Below are positions 50,755 to 59,661 of a DNA stretch of 64,000 nucleotides, one piece after another (positions within the stretch are counted from its first letter, which is position 1; each line of letters opens with the position of its first letter). Below the pieces are notes generated by a model, which was not told the DNA's origin, did no database searches, and was given only the letters and a program-made list of their open reading frames with translations. The DNA is taken from contig JAIXUG010000028.1 in the NCBI GenBank assembly GCA_027484105.1, forward strand, positions 1 to 64,000. The letters run 5' to 3'. The translations under genes were made by a program, and so were the position numbers. Source of the DNA: Comamonadaceae bacterium. Its GTDB lineage: Bacteria; Pseudomonadota; Gammaproteobacteria; Burkholderiales; Burkholderiaceae_C.

Positions 50755-51048
50755 ATGAGCAGCAAAATTTACGTGGGCAATTTGCCCTACACCATCGACG
50801 ACGCCAGCTTGCGTCAAAACTTTTCTGATTTTGGCGGCGTGCTGTCGGCCAAAGTCATGATGGACCGCGACACCGGTCGCTCCAAGGGTTTCGCCTTTGT
50901 CGAAATGGCCAGCGCCGAAGAAGCGCAAGCCGCCATCACCGGCCTGAACGGCGTGTCGGTGGGGGGCCGTTCCATCGTGGTCAACATTTCCAAACCCAAA
51001 GAGCCCAGCACCGGCTATGGCAGTGGTTACCGCGACAGCCGCAACTGA
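50755..51048 (+). CDS. RRM-type RNA-binding protein
   Basis: 97 residues: one RNA recognition motif with RNP2 IYVGNL (5-10) and RNP1 KGFAFVEM (44-51), and a short Gly/Ser/Tyr-containing tail. It resembles the bacterial and cyanobacterial Rbp family linked to cold and stress RNA handling. It ends just before a strong bidirectional terminator. Confidence 0.93.
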   Translation: MSSKIYVGNLPYTIDDASLRQNFSDFGGVLSAKVMMDRDTGRSKGFAFVEMASAEEAQAAITGLNGVSVGGRSIVVNISKPKEPSTGYGSGYRDSRN

Positions 51049-51059
51049 ACATTCTGTTG

Positions 51060-51097
51060 CCCACAAAAAAGCCGCTTTCGAGCGGCTTTTTTGTGGG
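51060..51097. terminator. Strong bidirectional rho-independent terminator
   Basis: A perfect 17-bp stem with TTCG tetraloop: left arm 51060-51076, right arm 51081-51097, with A6/T6 tracts inside the arms. It terminates the RRM gene from the left and the puf/crt/puc messages from the right. Confidence 0.95.
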
Positions 51098-51137
51098 TGC
51101 AGACCGGGTCAGGTCTGGATGGTTGACACAGTGTCCA

Positions 51138-51233
51138 TCACTCACGCGGATCGCGTGGGCGGTTGAACCAATTGGCCAGCATGAACAAGCAGAAAACCAC
51201 GAACATGATGATGAGGATGTGTTTGATTTCCAT
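51138..51233 (-). CDS. 31-residue putative single-span membrane peptide downstream of pucC
   Basis: ATG 51233 is preceded by GAAGGA. The 31 codons encode a hydrophobic helix (IKHILIIMFVVFCLFMLANW) ending in a charged tail NRPRDPRE, then TGA. It lies between pucC and the terminator, on the puc strand. I do not recognise it. The composition (one span, positively charged end) and good ribosome binding site suggest a real small protein. Confidence 0.5.
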   Translation of the reverse strand: MEIKHILIIMFVVFCLFMLANWFNRPRDPRE

Positions 51234-51284
51234 GGTGAGTCCTTCGGTGGTGAGGTGGATGCCAAATAAACAAGGTGTGTCGGA

Positions 51285-52667
51285 TTATGCAGAGTTGGCC
51301 GGTGGACGCACAGACTGCCGCACCAAAGGTCCCATGGCCCACAGGGTCAGGAACAACAAGGCCATTTCAATCAGGTAAACGGTCGAATAACCCATGACGG
51401 GACTGCTGACCAGGGCCACGGCATCGCGCACGATGCCCCCCAAGGCCATGCCCACCCCCGCTGCTGTCGCTTGCACAGCCCCCCAGGCGCCCATGGCCAG
51501 GCCAATCTGGCCTGGCGGGGCCAACTGCATGGTGGCGGTGAGGGTGCCGTGGGCAAACAAACCGCCGCCCAGCCCGATCAGGAAAATCCCCAGCACAAAC
51601 AGCGGAGGCCAGGCCAATGGGGCCGCCGCAATGACGGCCACAAACGCTGGCAGACCGATCCAGGCGCCCCAGCCGGACATGCGGTAGGCGTCGGCTCCGC
51701 GACCCAGCACGCGCGAAGCCCAGGCAAAGCCCAGCAGTCCGCCCAGCGCCAAAGTGGCCGACAGCATGGTGGTGCTGGACACACTCATGTGCAAGATCTC
51801 GCCACCATAGGGTTCAAGCAAGACGTCTTCCATGGTGAAAGCCATGGTGCCCAGACCCACCGCCAGCAAGCGGCGCAGCGTGTGGGGGCCTTGGCAAAAC
51901 AGTTGCCAGGCTTGCGCAAAGGTGTGCTCGATGGGTGTGCCCGGTTTGCGCAGGCGACTGCGCGGCTCTTGCTTCCACAGCGCCACCACATTGAGCACCA
52001 GTGTGGTCACGGCCACCGCCTGCACCACGCGAATGAGCTGACCGGGACTGTAGTCGTGCAGCAAATAACCCAGCACCAGGGCGCTGCCGATCATGCCGAT
52101 CAGTTGCATCACATACATCAAGCCCACCACCTGGGGTTGACGCTCGGGCGGAGCCAAGTCGGTGGCCAAGGCCAGGCCCGCGGTTTGCACTGTGTGCATG
52201 CCCAAGCCGACCAAGAGGAAGGCCCCAGCCGCCCCCACTTGCCCCACCCAGGCCGGGGCCTGGCTGGACTGTCCGGCGCCGGCCAGCACCAGCAGTGCAA
52301 AAGGCATGATGGAAAAACCACCGAACTGCAGCAAGCTGCCCATCCAGATGTAGGGCACACGCCGCCAGCCCAGCTGGGAGCGGTGGTTGTCGGAGCGAAA
52401 ACCGATCAGGGCCCGCAAAGGGGCGATCAGCAAAGGCAGGGCCACCATGAAGGACACGAGCATGGCCGAGACCTTCAGCTCGACGATCATCACGCGGTTG
52501 AGGGTGCCCACCAGCATGACCATGGCCATGCCCACAGAAATTTGAAACAGCGACAAGCGCAGCAGACGCGACAGCGGCAAATCCTCACTGGCGGCATCGG
52601 CAAAAGGCAAAAAGCGCGGGCCCAGATTGGCCAGCGACTGCATCCATGAGGTGTAGGTTTTGCTCAT
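51285..52667 (-). CDS. pucC: LH2 assembly protein PucC (BCD-family MFS)
   Basis: 460 residues, about 12 spans, with the family stretch VGTLNRVMIVELKVSAMLVSF and GFRSDNHRSQLGWRRVPYIW. PucC is required for LH2 assembly or stability and classically follows pucBA, as here (51 bases after pucA). Confidence 0.94.
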   Translation of the reverse strand: MSKTYTSWMQSLANLGPRFLPFADAASEDLPLSRLLRLSLFQISVGMAMVMLVGTLNRVMIVELKVSAMLVSFMVALPLLIAPLRALIGFRSDNHRSQLGWRRVPYIWMGSLLQFGGFSIMPFALLVLAGAGQSSQAPAWVGQVGAAGAFLLVGLGMHTVQTAGLALATDLAPPERQPQVVGLMYVMQLIGMIGSALVLGYLLHDYSPGQLIRVVQAVAVTTLVLNVVALWKQEPRSRLRKPGTPIEHTFAQAWQLFCQGPHTLRRLLAVGLGTMAFTMEDVLLEPYGGEILHMSVSSTTMLSATLALGGLLGFAWASRVLGRGADAYRMSGWGAWIGLPAFVAVIAAAPLAWPPLFVLGIFLIGLGGGLFAHGTLTATMQLAPPGQIGLAMGAWGAVQATAAGVGMALGGIVRDAVALVSSPVMGYSTVYLIEMALLFLTLWAMGPLVRQSVRPPANSA

Positions 52668-52718
52668 ATGAGAAGGACCAGGCGCTTGCGCGCCTGGCCT
52701 TTCGGCGGGACAAGCCCG

Positions 52719-52910
52719 TTACTTCTTCACCGCGGCATCCGCCGGGGCTGCGACAGCGACTTTGGCGCCGCCATTGAGGAAGTTTTTCACCCAGGTGGTG
52801 TTCAGGGTGAGCGCCAAGTGCACGCTGAACGAGGCAATCGCCACGGCCGCAATGAACACTGGGATACCCACCGAAGGTTTCACCACCAACCACATTTTCG
52901 AGTAGATCAT
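52719..52910 (-). CDS. pucA: LH2 antenna alpha subunit, B800-820-like
   Basis: 63 residues, in register with the well-known LH2 alpha numbering: Trp7, span with His31 (B850-type bacteriochlorophyll ligand), Trp40. Positions 44-45 are Phe-Leu (TTWVKNFLNGG). In LH2 these are Tyr-Trp or Tyr-Tyr; Phe44-Leu45 is the pair of the blue-shifted LH3 (B800-820). An Ala/Pro/Lys C-terminal tail follows. AGGAG precedes ATG 52910. It forms the ring antenna with PucB. Confidence 0.93.
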   Translation of the reverse strand: MIYSKMWLVVKPSVGIPVFIAAVAIASFSVHLALTLNTTWVKNFLNGGAKVAVAAPADAAVKK

Positions 52911-52922
52911 GTTGTGACTCCT

Positions 52923-53075
52923 TTACTTGAGCCAGGGTGAGTAGATATAGGCCAGCAGATGGGCAAATGCGGCAATCATGCCGAAAATCTGCGTACCCTG
53001 GATGAGATTGCGGTGAATCTCTTCCGATTCGGCCTGGGTCAGTCCCGTTGGCCAGACTTTGTCTGAGTTAGACAT
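52923..53075 (-). CDS. pucB: LH2 antenna beta subunit
   Basis: 50 residues from ATG 53075, with AAGGAG upstream. Typical beta pattern GLTQAESEEIHRNLIQGTQ, membrane His39 (AFAHLLAYIYSPWL) as Mg ligand and His21 in the N-terminal part. First gene of pucB-A-C. The 134-base space to crtC has no TGT-N12-ACA site. Confidence 0.93.
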   Translation of the reverse strand: MSNSDKVWPTGLTQAESEEIHRNLIQGTQIFGMIAAFAHLLAYIYSPWLK

Positions 53076-53209
53076 AGTTTTCTCCTTGCAGAAGACGTGC
53101 ACGGCCCGCACGAGGGCTATTCTTGGCCACCACGGCCAGGAATGGGGTGAGCTTGAGACAGGACGCACCGCGGCCATCGCCGGGTGGGTGAAGTTCAAGG
53201 CTGTTCATC

Positions 53210-54073
53210 TCAAGCCCGCCTGGGCATGCGCCAAGGCAGCATGGCTTGAACCACCGGTGACACCAGACGGGGCACCGACAGGGTTTCGTGAAAGGCGAGC
53301 AAAGGCTCGCCCGCGTGATCGAATTTCAGCAAGGCACGCTGGTAAAACGGTGTGTCTTCCAACTGCTCATGAAGCTGGACAGGCTGCTTGCTGCGCATGC
53401 GCCGCGCGATGCGCCAGCCGGTCTTGGACAGGGTCTGCACAGGCGGTGTCTCGATGGTCTCCACCGTGCCTTGCGGCGTGAAGCGCAAGGACAGCGTGCG
53501 GTCGGCCTGTCCTGGGGCTTGCATGTCATAAAACACCACAGTGCTGCCATCGCGCATGCGTGCCCTGGACCAGTCCCAGGTGTGAAAACCCCGCTCCACC
53601 GGCTCATCGCCCTCGTTCGAGTCGAGGTAAGCGTGGCCTTGCCATTTCAAGTCGGGGGCACTCAGGTCCACCTCGATGCGTGCTGATGGGGCCAAGGGGC
53701 CCCAGCGGTGACGCCCGGCTTCATCCAAAGGCGTGGAATAGCCAAACAATTGCTGGGGCCAGAGCTTGATGCGGCCCCGGATGCGACGCGGCAGGGGCAC
53801 ACCCACTTCGTTGATGTCGATCGTCAGGCATTGGCCGTCCCAATCGAGCTGGCTTGGGCCCACGGTGAACTGCGACGCGCTGCGCGCGCAGTGCCTGCGG
53901 CCGCGCTCGGTCATGGCCCAGCGGCCCTGACCTTTGCTGTAGATCGCCACGTTGAGGGCGCAGTGGTCGTCCGGATCACCGCGTCCACGTCGCCTCGCCC
54001 ACGCGTAATAAGGCGAGAACACACTGCCGACAAAAGCAATGAGGGTGATGCCGTGTTGACCGTCTTCACTCAT
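53210..54073 (-). CDS. crtC: Carotenoid 1,2-hydratase (hydroxyneurosporene synthase) CrtC
   Basis: Family call is clear from ITLIAFVGSVFSPYYAWAR and HTWDWSRARMRDGSTVVFYD. It adds water to the 1,2 double bond of neurosporene/lycopene ends. The given start is the ATG in an ATGA overlap with the crtD stop. The conserved CrtC N-terminus (FDQHVPEGGYLWWYVDA), however, lies upstream in the same frame (to about 54130), inside crtD, and has no ATG, GTG or TTG before it until 54418. So either the start is unconventional, a frameshift links it to crtD, or the sequence has an indel. Confidence 0.85.
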   Translation of the reverse strand: MSEDGQHGITLIAFVGSVFSPYYAWARRRGRGDPDDHCALNVAIYSKGQGRWAMTERGRRHCARSASQFTVGPSQLDWDGQCLTIDINEVGVPLPRRIRGRIKLWPQQLFGYSTPLDEAGRHRWGPLAPSARIEVDLSAPDLKWQGHAYLDSNEGDEPVERGFHTWDWSRARMRDGSTVVFYDMQAPGQADRTLSLRFTPQGTVETIETPPVQTLSKTGWRIARRMRSKQPVQLHEQLEDTPFYQRALLKFDHAGEPLLAFHETLSVPRLVSPVVQAMLPWRMPRRA

Positions 54074-55602
54074 GGCGTCGACATACCACCAAAGGTAGCC
54101 CCCCTCGGGAACGTGCTGGTCAAAGCGAGGCTCGCCATCACGGCCTCGGCCGCCCGTTGCCCGGACAAGGCCGCCATCGGCACGCCCGGCCCCGGATGCA
54201 CGCTGCCCCCCGCCAGAAACAGGCCCTGCAGGGGTGTGGTGGAGCCAGGTCTGCTGAAGATGCTGGTCCAGCCGTGCGTCGCCTGCCCGTACAGCGCCCC
54301 CCCGCTGGCCGGAAAACGCCGATGGAAATCCTGCGGTGTGGTCCGGATGCTGTTGCTGGGGGTCGGTTGCAGTGGCAGTCCCAGTTGTTGCAGGTGCTGA
54401 AAGGTGTGGGTTTGGCATTGCTCTAAAGCCTCCTCGGTGATGCCGTTGCCATCACCGCAGGCGGGGGCGTTGACCAAACAAAAAATACGCTCGGCTTGTC
54501 CGGCATCCCTGTCGGCTGGTCGGTCTTGGGCACACACATAAACCGTCGGCTTTTGCGGCAGACGCTGGCGTTCAAAGATATCGTCGAACTCACTGGCGTA
54601 GCTGCTCTGAAAAAACACGTTGTGGCGGTCCAGTGCCACGCCCTGCACAGGCGTGTGCATCGACCAGGTCACTGCCGACAAGGAGCGCAGCGGGGCGTCT
54701 TGCGGCACTGCACGGCGCATGTCTTCACCCAGCAGGCCTTGGCGCAAGGCCGCCGCATCGCCATTGAAAATCACACGGTCAGCGGGCAAAAACTCACCGG
54801 ACTGCAGCTGCACACCGCACACGCGGCCCTGGCGCTGCTCGATGCGCTGACAGGTGCTGCGGTAACGGAAAACCGCGCCACGACGACGGGCCACACGGGC
54901 CAGGGCCTCGGCCATGCCCACCATCCCGCCTTCGACCGACCACACGCCATCCATTTCGACCTGGGCGATCAGCATGAGGGTGGCGGGCGATTGCCAAGGC
55001 GAAGAGCCGCAATAGGTGGCATAGCGTGCAAACAATTGGCGCAGACGCGGATCGGTGAATTGATGACCCAGCTGTTGCCACAGGCTGCGCATGGGTCCGA
55101 GTTGCGCCAACACGCCCAAGCCCTTGAGCCCCAAGTCGCCCATGAAACCACCCATGCTCGGGCGCTGCGCGCGGATCATGGGGCCTTCCAGCGTGGCGTA
55201 AAGCTGGCGCGTGGTCTTGCAAAAATCACGAAAGCGTCTCGCCTCGTCACCCCCCGACCAGGCGGCAATGGCCGCTTCGCTCTCTTGCGGGTTGGCCGAC
55301 AAATCGAGCTGGCTGCCATCGGGCCAGAAATGACGCGCCAGCACGTTCAGCGGCGTGATCTTCATCTCGGCCTCGACGCTGGTGCCCACACTGCGCAGCA
55401 AGGTGTCCAACACCCACCGCATGGTGAACACGGTCGGTCCGCTGTCAATGCGGGCGCCCAACACCTCACGGCTGTGGACCTTGCCGCCGGGGCCGTCTGA
55501 GGTTTCAACCACGGTCACATCGAGCCCCTGGTGGGCCAGCAAGATGGCGCTGCACAAACCGCCCATGCCCGCCCCCACGATGACCACTTGGTGTTCAGAC
55601 AT
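54070..55602 (-). CDS. crtD: 1-hydroxycarotenoid 3,4-desaturase (methoxyneurosporene dehydrogenase) CrtD
   Basis: 510 residues. FAD/NAD motif VVIVGAGMGGLCSAILLAHQG, and C-terminal LFLAGGSVHPGPGVPMAALSGQRAAE of the CrtI/CrtD family. It introduces the 3,4 double bond after hydration by CrtC. It overlaps crtA by 8 bases and crtC by at least 4. Confidence 0.94.
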   Translation of the reverse strand: MSEHQVVIVGAGMGGLCSAILLAHQGLDVTVVETSDGPGGKVHSREVLGARIDSGPTVFTMRWVLDTLLRSVGTSVEAEMKITPLNVLARHFWPDGSQLDLSANPQESEAAIAAWSGGDEARRFRDFCKTTRQLYATLEGPMIRAQRPSMGGFMGDLGLKGLGVLAQLGPMRSLWQQLGHQFTDPRLRQLFARYATYCGSSPWQSPATLMLIAQVEMDGVWSVEGGMVGMAEALARVARRRGAVFRYRSTCQRIEQRQGRVCGVQLQSGEFLPADRVIFNGDAAALRQGLLGEDMRRAVPQDAPLRSLSAVTWSMHTPVQGVALDRHNVFFQSSYASEFDDIFERQRLPQKPTVYVCAQDRPADRDAGQAERIFCLVNAPACGDGNGITEEALEQCQTHTFQHLQQLGLPLQPTPSNSIRTTPQDFHRRFPASGGALYGQATHGWTSIFSRPGSTTPLQGLFLAGGSVHPGPGVPMAALSGQRAAEAVMASLALTSTFPRGATFGGMSTP

Positions 55603-56416
55603 GGCTGGGCTCCAGGGTGGGCGTGCTCAACACAGCAGGCGAAGCCTGCGGCACTCGCAGCGCTGGCGATTCGTAATCGCGCCCGAGCCAGACCCCGGCC
55701 ATTTGCAGCACCCGCATGCGCACAAACAGCGACTCTGAGAAAAACTGGTGCTTGTATGCAGCAGCACTGGCCACCTGGTGCGCGCCCTGGTGGGCGTATT
55801 GCAGCATGGCCGCCGTGTCTTGCCACAAGCTGAACGTGCATTGCCGGACCAAAGGCGCCTCACCCAAGCCCATGGCCAACAAGCAGCCGGGGGCATTCGA
55901 CAAATCGGCCTGTGCAGCGGGCGCATAACGCCAAAAAGCCATGGCTTTGCTGGGCACGATGCTGGCGCGGGTCAACACGGCAAATGGCGCCGTGCCATCG
56001 ACAGCGTCGCCCCTGCTTGGGCCCAAGGCCTCCGGGCTGCTGGCTTGCCAGGCTTGTTTGTCCCAATGGCCCCGAGCCGATTGCACCGACATGACGCCGG
56101 TCCAGCACTCGCGCGCGCGGCTTCGGTAGGCCTGAACCGCGGGACTGTCCAGAAACTTTTGGGCCAGATCCAGATGGGTGAAGGTGCAAATCAGGCCCTG
56201 GTGTGTGGCACTGGGGCGCAAGCTGAAACCACCGCCATGGCCACTGCCCATGACTTTGGCCATGGTCAGCCCCGGCACCTCTTTGTAGGGGCTGGCGCCT
56301 GCCACCAGTCGCAACCAACCCCAGCCTTGGTGCTGGCGCAAAAAGTCAGCCAGCAACACCACCACCACGCCGGACAGCGGGTCATGAAACGCGGGGCTGA
56401 CTTCCATGACAGGCAT
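55595..56416 (-). CDS. crtA: Spheroidene monooxygenase CrtA
   Basis: 273 residues from ATG 56416 (MPVMEVSPAF); ATG 56407 is an alternative. Family stretches VVVVLLADFLRQHQGWGWLRL, GLTMAKVMGSGHGGGFSL and MRVLQMAGVW are seen. CrtA inserts a keto group at C-2 using O2, giving spheroidenone in air. It starts 20 bases after the pufC stop, so crtA-D-C may be read from the puf operon. Confidence 0.93.
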   Translation of the reverse strand: MPVMEVSPAFHDPLSGVVVVLLADFLRQHQGWGWLRLVAGASPYKEVPGLTMAKVMGSGHGGGFSLRPSATHQGLICTFTHLDLAQKFLDSPAVQAYRSRARECWTGVMSVQSARGHWDKQAWQASSPEALGPSRGDAVDGTAPFAVLTRASIVPSKAMAFWRYAPAAQADLSNAPGCLLAMGLGEAPLVRQCTFSLWQDTAAMLQYAHQGAHQVASAAAYKHQFFSESLFVRMRVLQMAGVWLGRDYESPALRVPQASPAVLSTPTLEPSHV

Positions 56417-56436
56417 CCGGCAATGGGCGAGTGAGG

Positions 56437-57498
56437 CTACTTGGCCGCGACTTTGGAAGCAGTCAAAGCGGGTTTGAGCAGCTCGGGAAAATCTTTGGCC
56501 ATCGGAGCGCCATTGAGCGGTTTGTAGGCGCCCTGGTGGCAAGTCGCGCAATTCATCTTGGCCACGTCACCCGTAGGGCCCTTGCGGTGCGCCGGGAAGA
56601 CTTCGGTCAAGGGCTCCATGTAGGTCAGGTTCAGGTCACGCGCCATGCGGATGCCGTGCCAGGCCGTGACGCGTTGGGGTGGGCTGATTTCCCAACTTTG
56701 GAACGACTGCGTGTTGTGGCAGTAGGTGCAGTTCACACCCAGCGCGGTCGACATGTGCGTCATCAGCCCATAGGTCCACTCAGCCTGCTTGATCGACTGG
56801 CGGTTGCCTGAGGGCAGCGGTGTGGGGCCATTGACCCGGATGTTTTGCTTGTCCAGCAAGAACGGGGTGAAGGGATCGTTGGGCAAAGAGGACAGGTTGA
56901 CCACGTTGGAGGGCTCGTTTTGTCCGGCTTTGTCGCCAATGAAATTCGAGCCTTGCGGTTGAGGGTCCGACTTGAACCAGATCGCGCTGGGCACGGGCTC
57001 ACCCCGGTGGCAGGTGTAGCAGGTCACACCGGTTTGGGCCACGTGCGGCTGCCAATCGGCGTTGATGTGCTGCGTCATCTCCACCATGCGGCGTGCCACC
57101 ACCTTGGTGTACTTGCTGTCGTCTTCAAAATTGGGCAAGGCGTGGCAATAGGCACAACCTTCATTGGGAGCCACCCAGCTGGTCATGGAGACCATCAGGC
57201 GGTTGAACTCACCCACGCTCAAGTTGCCCAACACCTTGACGTTTTTGTACGCCTGCGAGGCCTTGGGGCCATCCGAGCCCGGTGAAGGAATGACCGCAGG
57301 TGGTTGGTTCTTGTCGGTTTTGACTTCGAGCAAGCGGGCGTTGTAGATCTGTGCCATGCCGGTGCCCCGGTAGCCACTTTGCACCGATTCAGGAATCGGC
57401 CTTTCGCAACCGGCCAGCACCAGACCTGCCAGCAGCAAGCCCAGACTCTTGAGCCAACGGCTGGCCCCTGTCGTGCAATTCAATGTGTTCGCGTTCAT
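56437..57498 (-). CDS. pufC: Reaction-centre tetraheme cytochrome c subunit
   Basis: 353 residues. Lipoprotein signal with lipobox LVLAGC, then four CxxCH heme sites: CAYCH, CYTCH, CTYCH and CATCH, with Met ligands between. Anchored at the periplasmic face, it re-reduces the special pair and accepts electrons from HiPIP or cytochrome c. ATG overlaps pufM (ATGA). Confidence 0.97.
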   Translation of the reverse strand: MNANTLNCTTGASRWLKSLGLLLAGLVLAGCERPIPESVQSGYRGTGMAQIYNARLLEVKTDKNQPPAVIPSPGSDGPKASQAYKNVKVLGNLSVGEFNRLMVSMTSWVAPNEGCAYCHALPNFEDDSKYTKVVARRMVEMTQHINADWQPHVAQTGVTCYTCHRGEPVPSAIWFKSDPQPQGSNFIGDKAGQNEPSNVVNLSSLPNDPFTPFLLDKQNIRVNGPTPLPSGNRQSIKQAEWTYGLMTHMSTALGVNCTYCHNTQSFQSWEISPPQRVTAWHGIRMARDLNLTYMEPLTEVFPAHRKGPTGDVAKMNCATCHQGAYKPLNGAPMAKDFPELLKPALTASKVAAK

Positions 57499-58472
57499 GG
57501 CTTGCCTCCAGTGCTCAGCGTGGGATCAACCACCGCTGGAAAAATCTCGGGATAAGGGGGTGCCACGCCATGCTTGATGGCCCACAGGTACCAGTTGTCC
57601 ACCACCGTGCCGGTGAGCAAGATGCCGATGCCGCCCGTGATGGGGCACAGGACTGCAAACCACCAGGCCCAACGGTGAATCGATTCCATGGTGGCGTTGA
57701 AACCCATGGTCCAGCGCCAGAACAAGGCCGCGCGCTCGGAAGCAGTCCCCCGGTCGGTGATCTGCTCGATCTCGCGCTCACCGCCGTAACGTGTCACGGC
57801 CAAGATGGTGGCGCCGTGCATGGCAAACAGCAGGGCCGAGCCATACAGAAACACGATGGACAGCGCGTGGAAGGGGTTGTAGAACAGGTTGCCGTAGCGC
57901 AAGGAGAAGGCCGCTGTCCAGTCCAGGTGGGAGAAGATGCCGTAGGGCACGGCCTCACCCCATGAACCCATCAGGATGGGACGGAACAAACCCAGCACCA
58001 AGAACAACCAAATGGCGGCGGCAAAGGCCCACGCAATGTGCAGTCCCATGCCCAGCTCGACCGCGCGGCGGTAGGTGCGCGCCCACCAGAACATGATGGA
58101 AGCGGTGAGGAACAAGCCAACAATCAGAAACCAGCCGCCTTGGTTGAGCGGGGGCATGCTCAAGCCGTAGCTCGGCGGTGGCGGCTCCAGCGACAGCCAG
58201 AACAACTGGCGCACGAACTGGATCGGGTCGTAGTTGACCGAGGCCAGCATGTTCATGCCAATCAAGGTGAAAGCGATCAAGCCACACACGAGTGAGGCCA
58301 GGCCCAGGCCCCCCAGGTAGATCGGACCCAGCTGGGCATTGCCCAGCTTGCCGATCCAGTAATTGATCACAGGTTGTCCGGTGCGCGGACTGTTGCCGTG
58401 ACCCAGCTCCACCCCGTGGTGGACTGGACCCACGGCTTGCACCGTGGTGAACAGGTTTTGATAGTCGGCCAT
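57495..58472 (-). CDS. pufM: Photosynthetic reaction centre M subunit
   Basis: 325 residues, five spans. [25 protein letters not shown] carries the special-pair region and [22 protein letters not shown] the quinone/iron side. It binds pigments and QA with PufL. It lies 49 bases after pufL and overlaps pufC. Confidence 0.98.
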   Translation of the reverse strand: MADYQNLFTTVQAVGPVHHGVELGHGNSPRTGQPVINYWIGKLGNAQLGPIYLGGLGLASLVCGLIAFTLIGMNMLASVNYDPIQFVRQLFWLSLEPPPPSYGLSMPPLNQGGWFLIVGLFLTASIMFWWARTYRRAVELGMGLHIAWAFAAAIWLFLVLGLFRPILMGSWGEAVPYGIFSHLDWTAAFSLRYGNLFYNPFHALSIVFLYGSALLFAMHGATILAVTRYGGEREIEQITDRGTASERAALFWRWTMGFNATMESIHRWAWWFAVLCPITGGIGILLTGTVVDNWYLWAIKHGVAPPYPEIFPAVVDPTLSTGGKP

Positions 58473-58521
58473 TTGCGGTACTCCTCAATTCTTCAGATTC
58501 GGACGGGTTGTGCAGTCCGAC

Positions 58522-59358
58522 TCAAACGGGCCACTGGGACCAGATCGGCAGGTTCAGCCACCAGCTCCACCACTCGGGCCAGCCACGGCTCCAGAAGGGG
58601 CCACTGAGCACGATGCACAGCGCGCTGAACAAAACCGCCGCCAGAGCCAGGAACAGGCCGACCCGGTGGATGCCCAATGTGCCCACCGAATAACCAATGA
58701 AATCCCGGAAAAAGGTGTCCTCATGCTCTGGGGTTTTGACCACTTGTCCAGGCTGTGGATTGGTCGAAGAAAGGACCAGGCCACCGTGCAGCGACAAGGC
58801 GAACACACTGGCAAAGAAGAAACTCACGGCGATCATGTGCGCCGGGTTGTAATGAAAGTGCAGGTACTGGTAGCCCACGTTCGAGACCCAGTCCAGGTGG
58901 CTGTAGATGCCGTAGGGGAAACCATGGCCCCAAGCGCCCATGAGCACCGGACGCACCACCACCAAAGTGACATAGGCCGAGATGGCCACACCGAAAGCCA
59001 CAGGCACGTGGTAGCCCATGCCCAGCTTGCGGCAGATTTCGACCTCGCGCATCATCCACGAGCCGAACGCGCCGATGGCACACACCGTGATGAGCTGCCA
59101 CAGGCCGCCTTCCATCAAGGGCGCAAAGCGCAAGCCATAGGACAAATCAGGCGGTGCGATGCTGATTTGCCAGATGTTCCAGGTCGGTCCTTGTGAGGCA
59201 CCCCACAAGATCAGGGCCGTGCCCAGGAACGAAAAGAAGAGGGTTGTGACGCCGAAGAAACCGACGTAAAACGGTCCGACCCAAAAGTCGAACAAATCAC
59301 CACCCAGCAGGGTACCACCGCGAACACGGTACTTTTTCTCAAAATTCAGCATGGCCAT
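58522..59358 (-). CDS. pufL: Photosynthetic reaction centre L subunit
   Basis: 278 residues, five spans, [28 protein letters not shown]-terminus in the L family, [22 protein letters not shown] for the special-pair region. It binds QB and the active bacteriopheophytin. A 6-bp stem (TCGGAC/GTCCGA, 58499-58520) sits directly 3' of its stop in the pufL-pufM gap. Confidence 0.98.
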   Translation of the reverse strand: MAMLNFEKKYRVRGGTLLGGDLFDFWVGPFYVGFFGVTTLFFSFLGTALILWGASQGPTWNIWQISIAPPDLSYGLRFAPLMEGGLWQLITVCAIGAFGSWMMREVEICRKLGMGYHVPVAFGVAISAYVTLVVVRPVLMGAWGHGFPYGIYSHLDWVSNVGYQYLHFHYNPAHMIAVSFFFASVFALSLHGGLVLSSTNPQPGQVVKTPEHEDTFFRDFIGYSVGTLGIHRVGLFLALAAVLFSALCIVLSGPFWSRGWPEWWSWWLNLPIWSQWPV

Positions 59359-59387
59359 GGTTGGGTCCTCCTGCCTCAGTGGATGAA

Positions 59388-59425
59388 CAGGTGCCGCATT
59401 GAAGGGGCTTCAATGGCAGCACCTG
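59388..59425 (-). other. pufA-pufL intercistronic RNA hairpin
   Basis: Stem CAGGTGC, a 2x3 internal loop, then CATTGAAG with a 3-base loop, matched by CTTCAATG and GCACCTG. It lies 16 bases after the pufA stop. In Rhodobacter a hairpin at this place protects pufBA mRNA and sets the LH1 to reaction-centre ratio; the same role is inferred. Confidence 0.75.
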
Positions 59426-59441
59426 GACGGCAAGTCCTGAA

Positions 59442-59651
59442 TCAGGACTTGGATGCTGGCAACGATGCCACCGCAGCGGGCAGCGGCGAGTTTTGCGCCG
59501 ATGCTGCTACAGGCTTTTTCGCGCCGTCGAGCCAATTGAATTTGTTCGTGCTGAGCAAGATGAGGTGAATCATCGCGGCCAGGCCGAACAAGAAAATACC
59601 CTGCAGCACCATGGCACGCAATGGGTCGTACAGTCGCCAAATTCTCCACAT
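59442..59651 (-). CDS. pufA: LH1 antenna alpha subunit
   Basis: 69 residues. The opening [14 protein letters not shown], membrane His ligand ([11 protein letters not shown]) and FNWLDG are diagnostic of LH1 alpha. An Ala/Pro/Ser tail of about 25 residues follows. Its GGAG ribosome binding site overlaps the stop of the preceding small membrane gene. Confidence 0.97.
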   Translation of the reverse strand: MWRIWRLYDPLRAMVLQGIFLFGLAAMIHLILLSTNKFNWLDGAKKPVAASAQNSPLPAAVASLPASKS

Positions 59652-59661
59652 GGTGAATCTC

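Noticed and set aside
53210..54418. Long crtC version from ATG 54418 (402 residues)
   Set aside because: It would overlap crtD by about 350 bases, and the extra N-terminal part does not look like a protein; only the last 20 or so codons before 54073 resemble CrtC.
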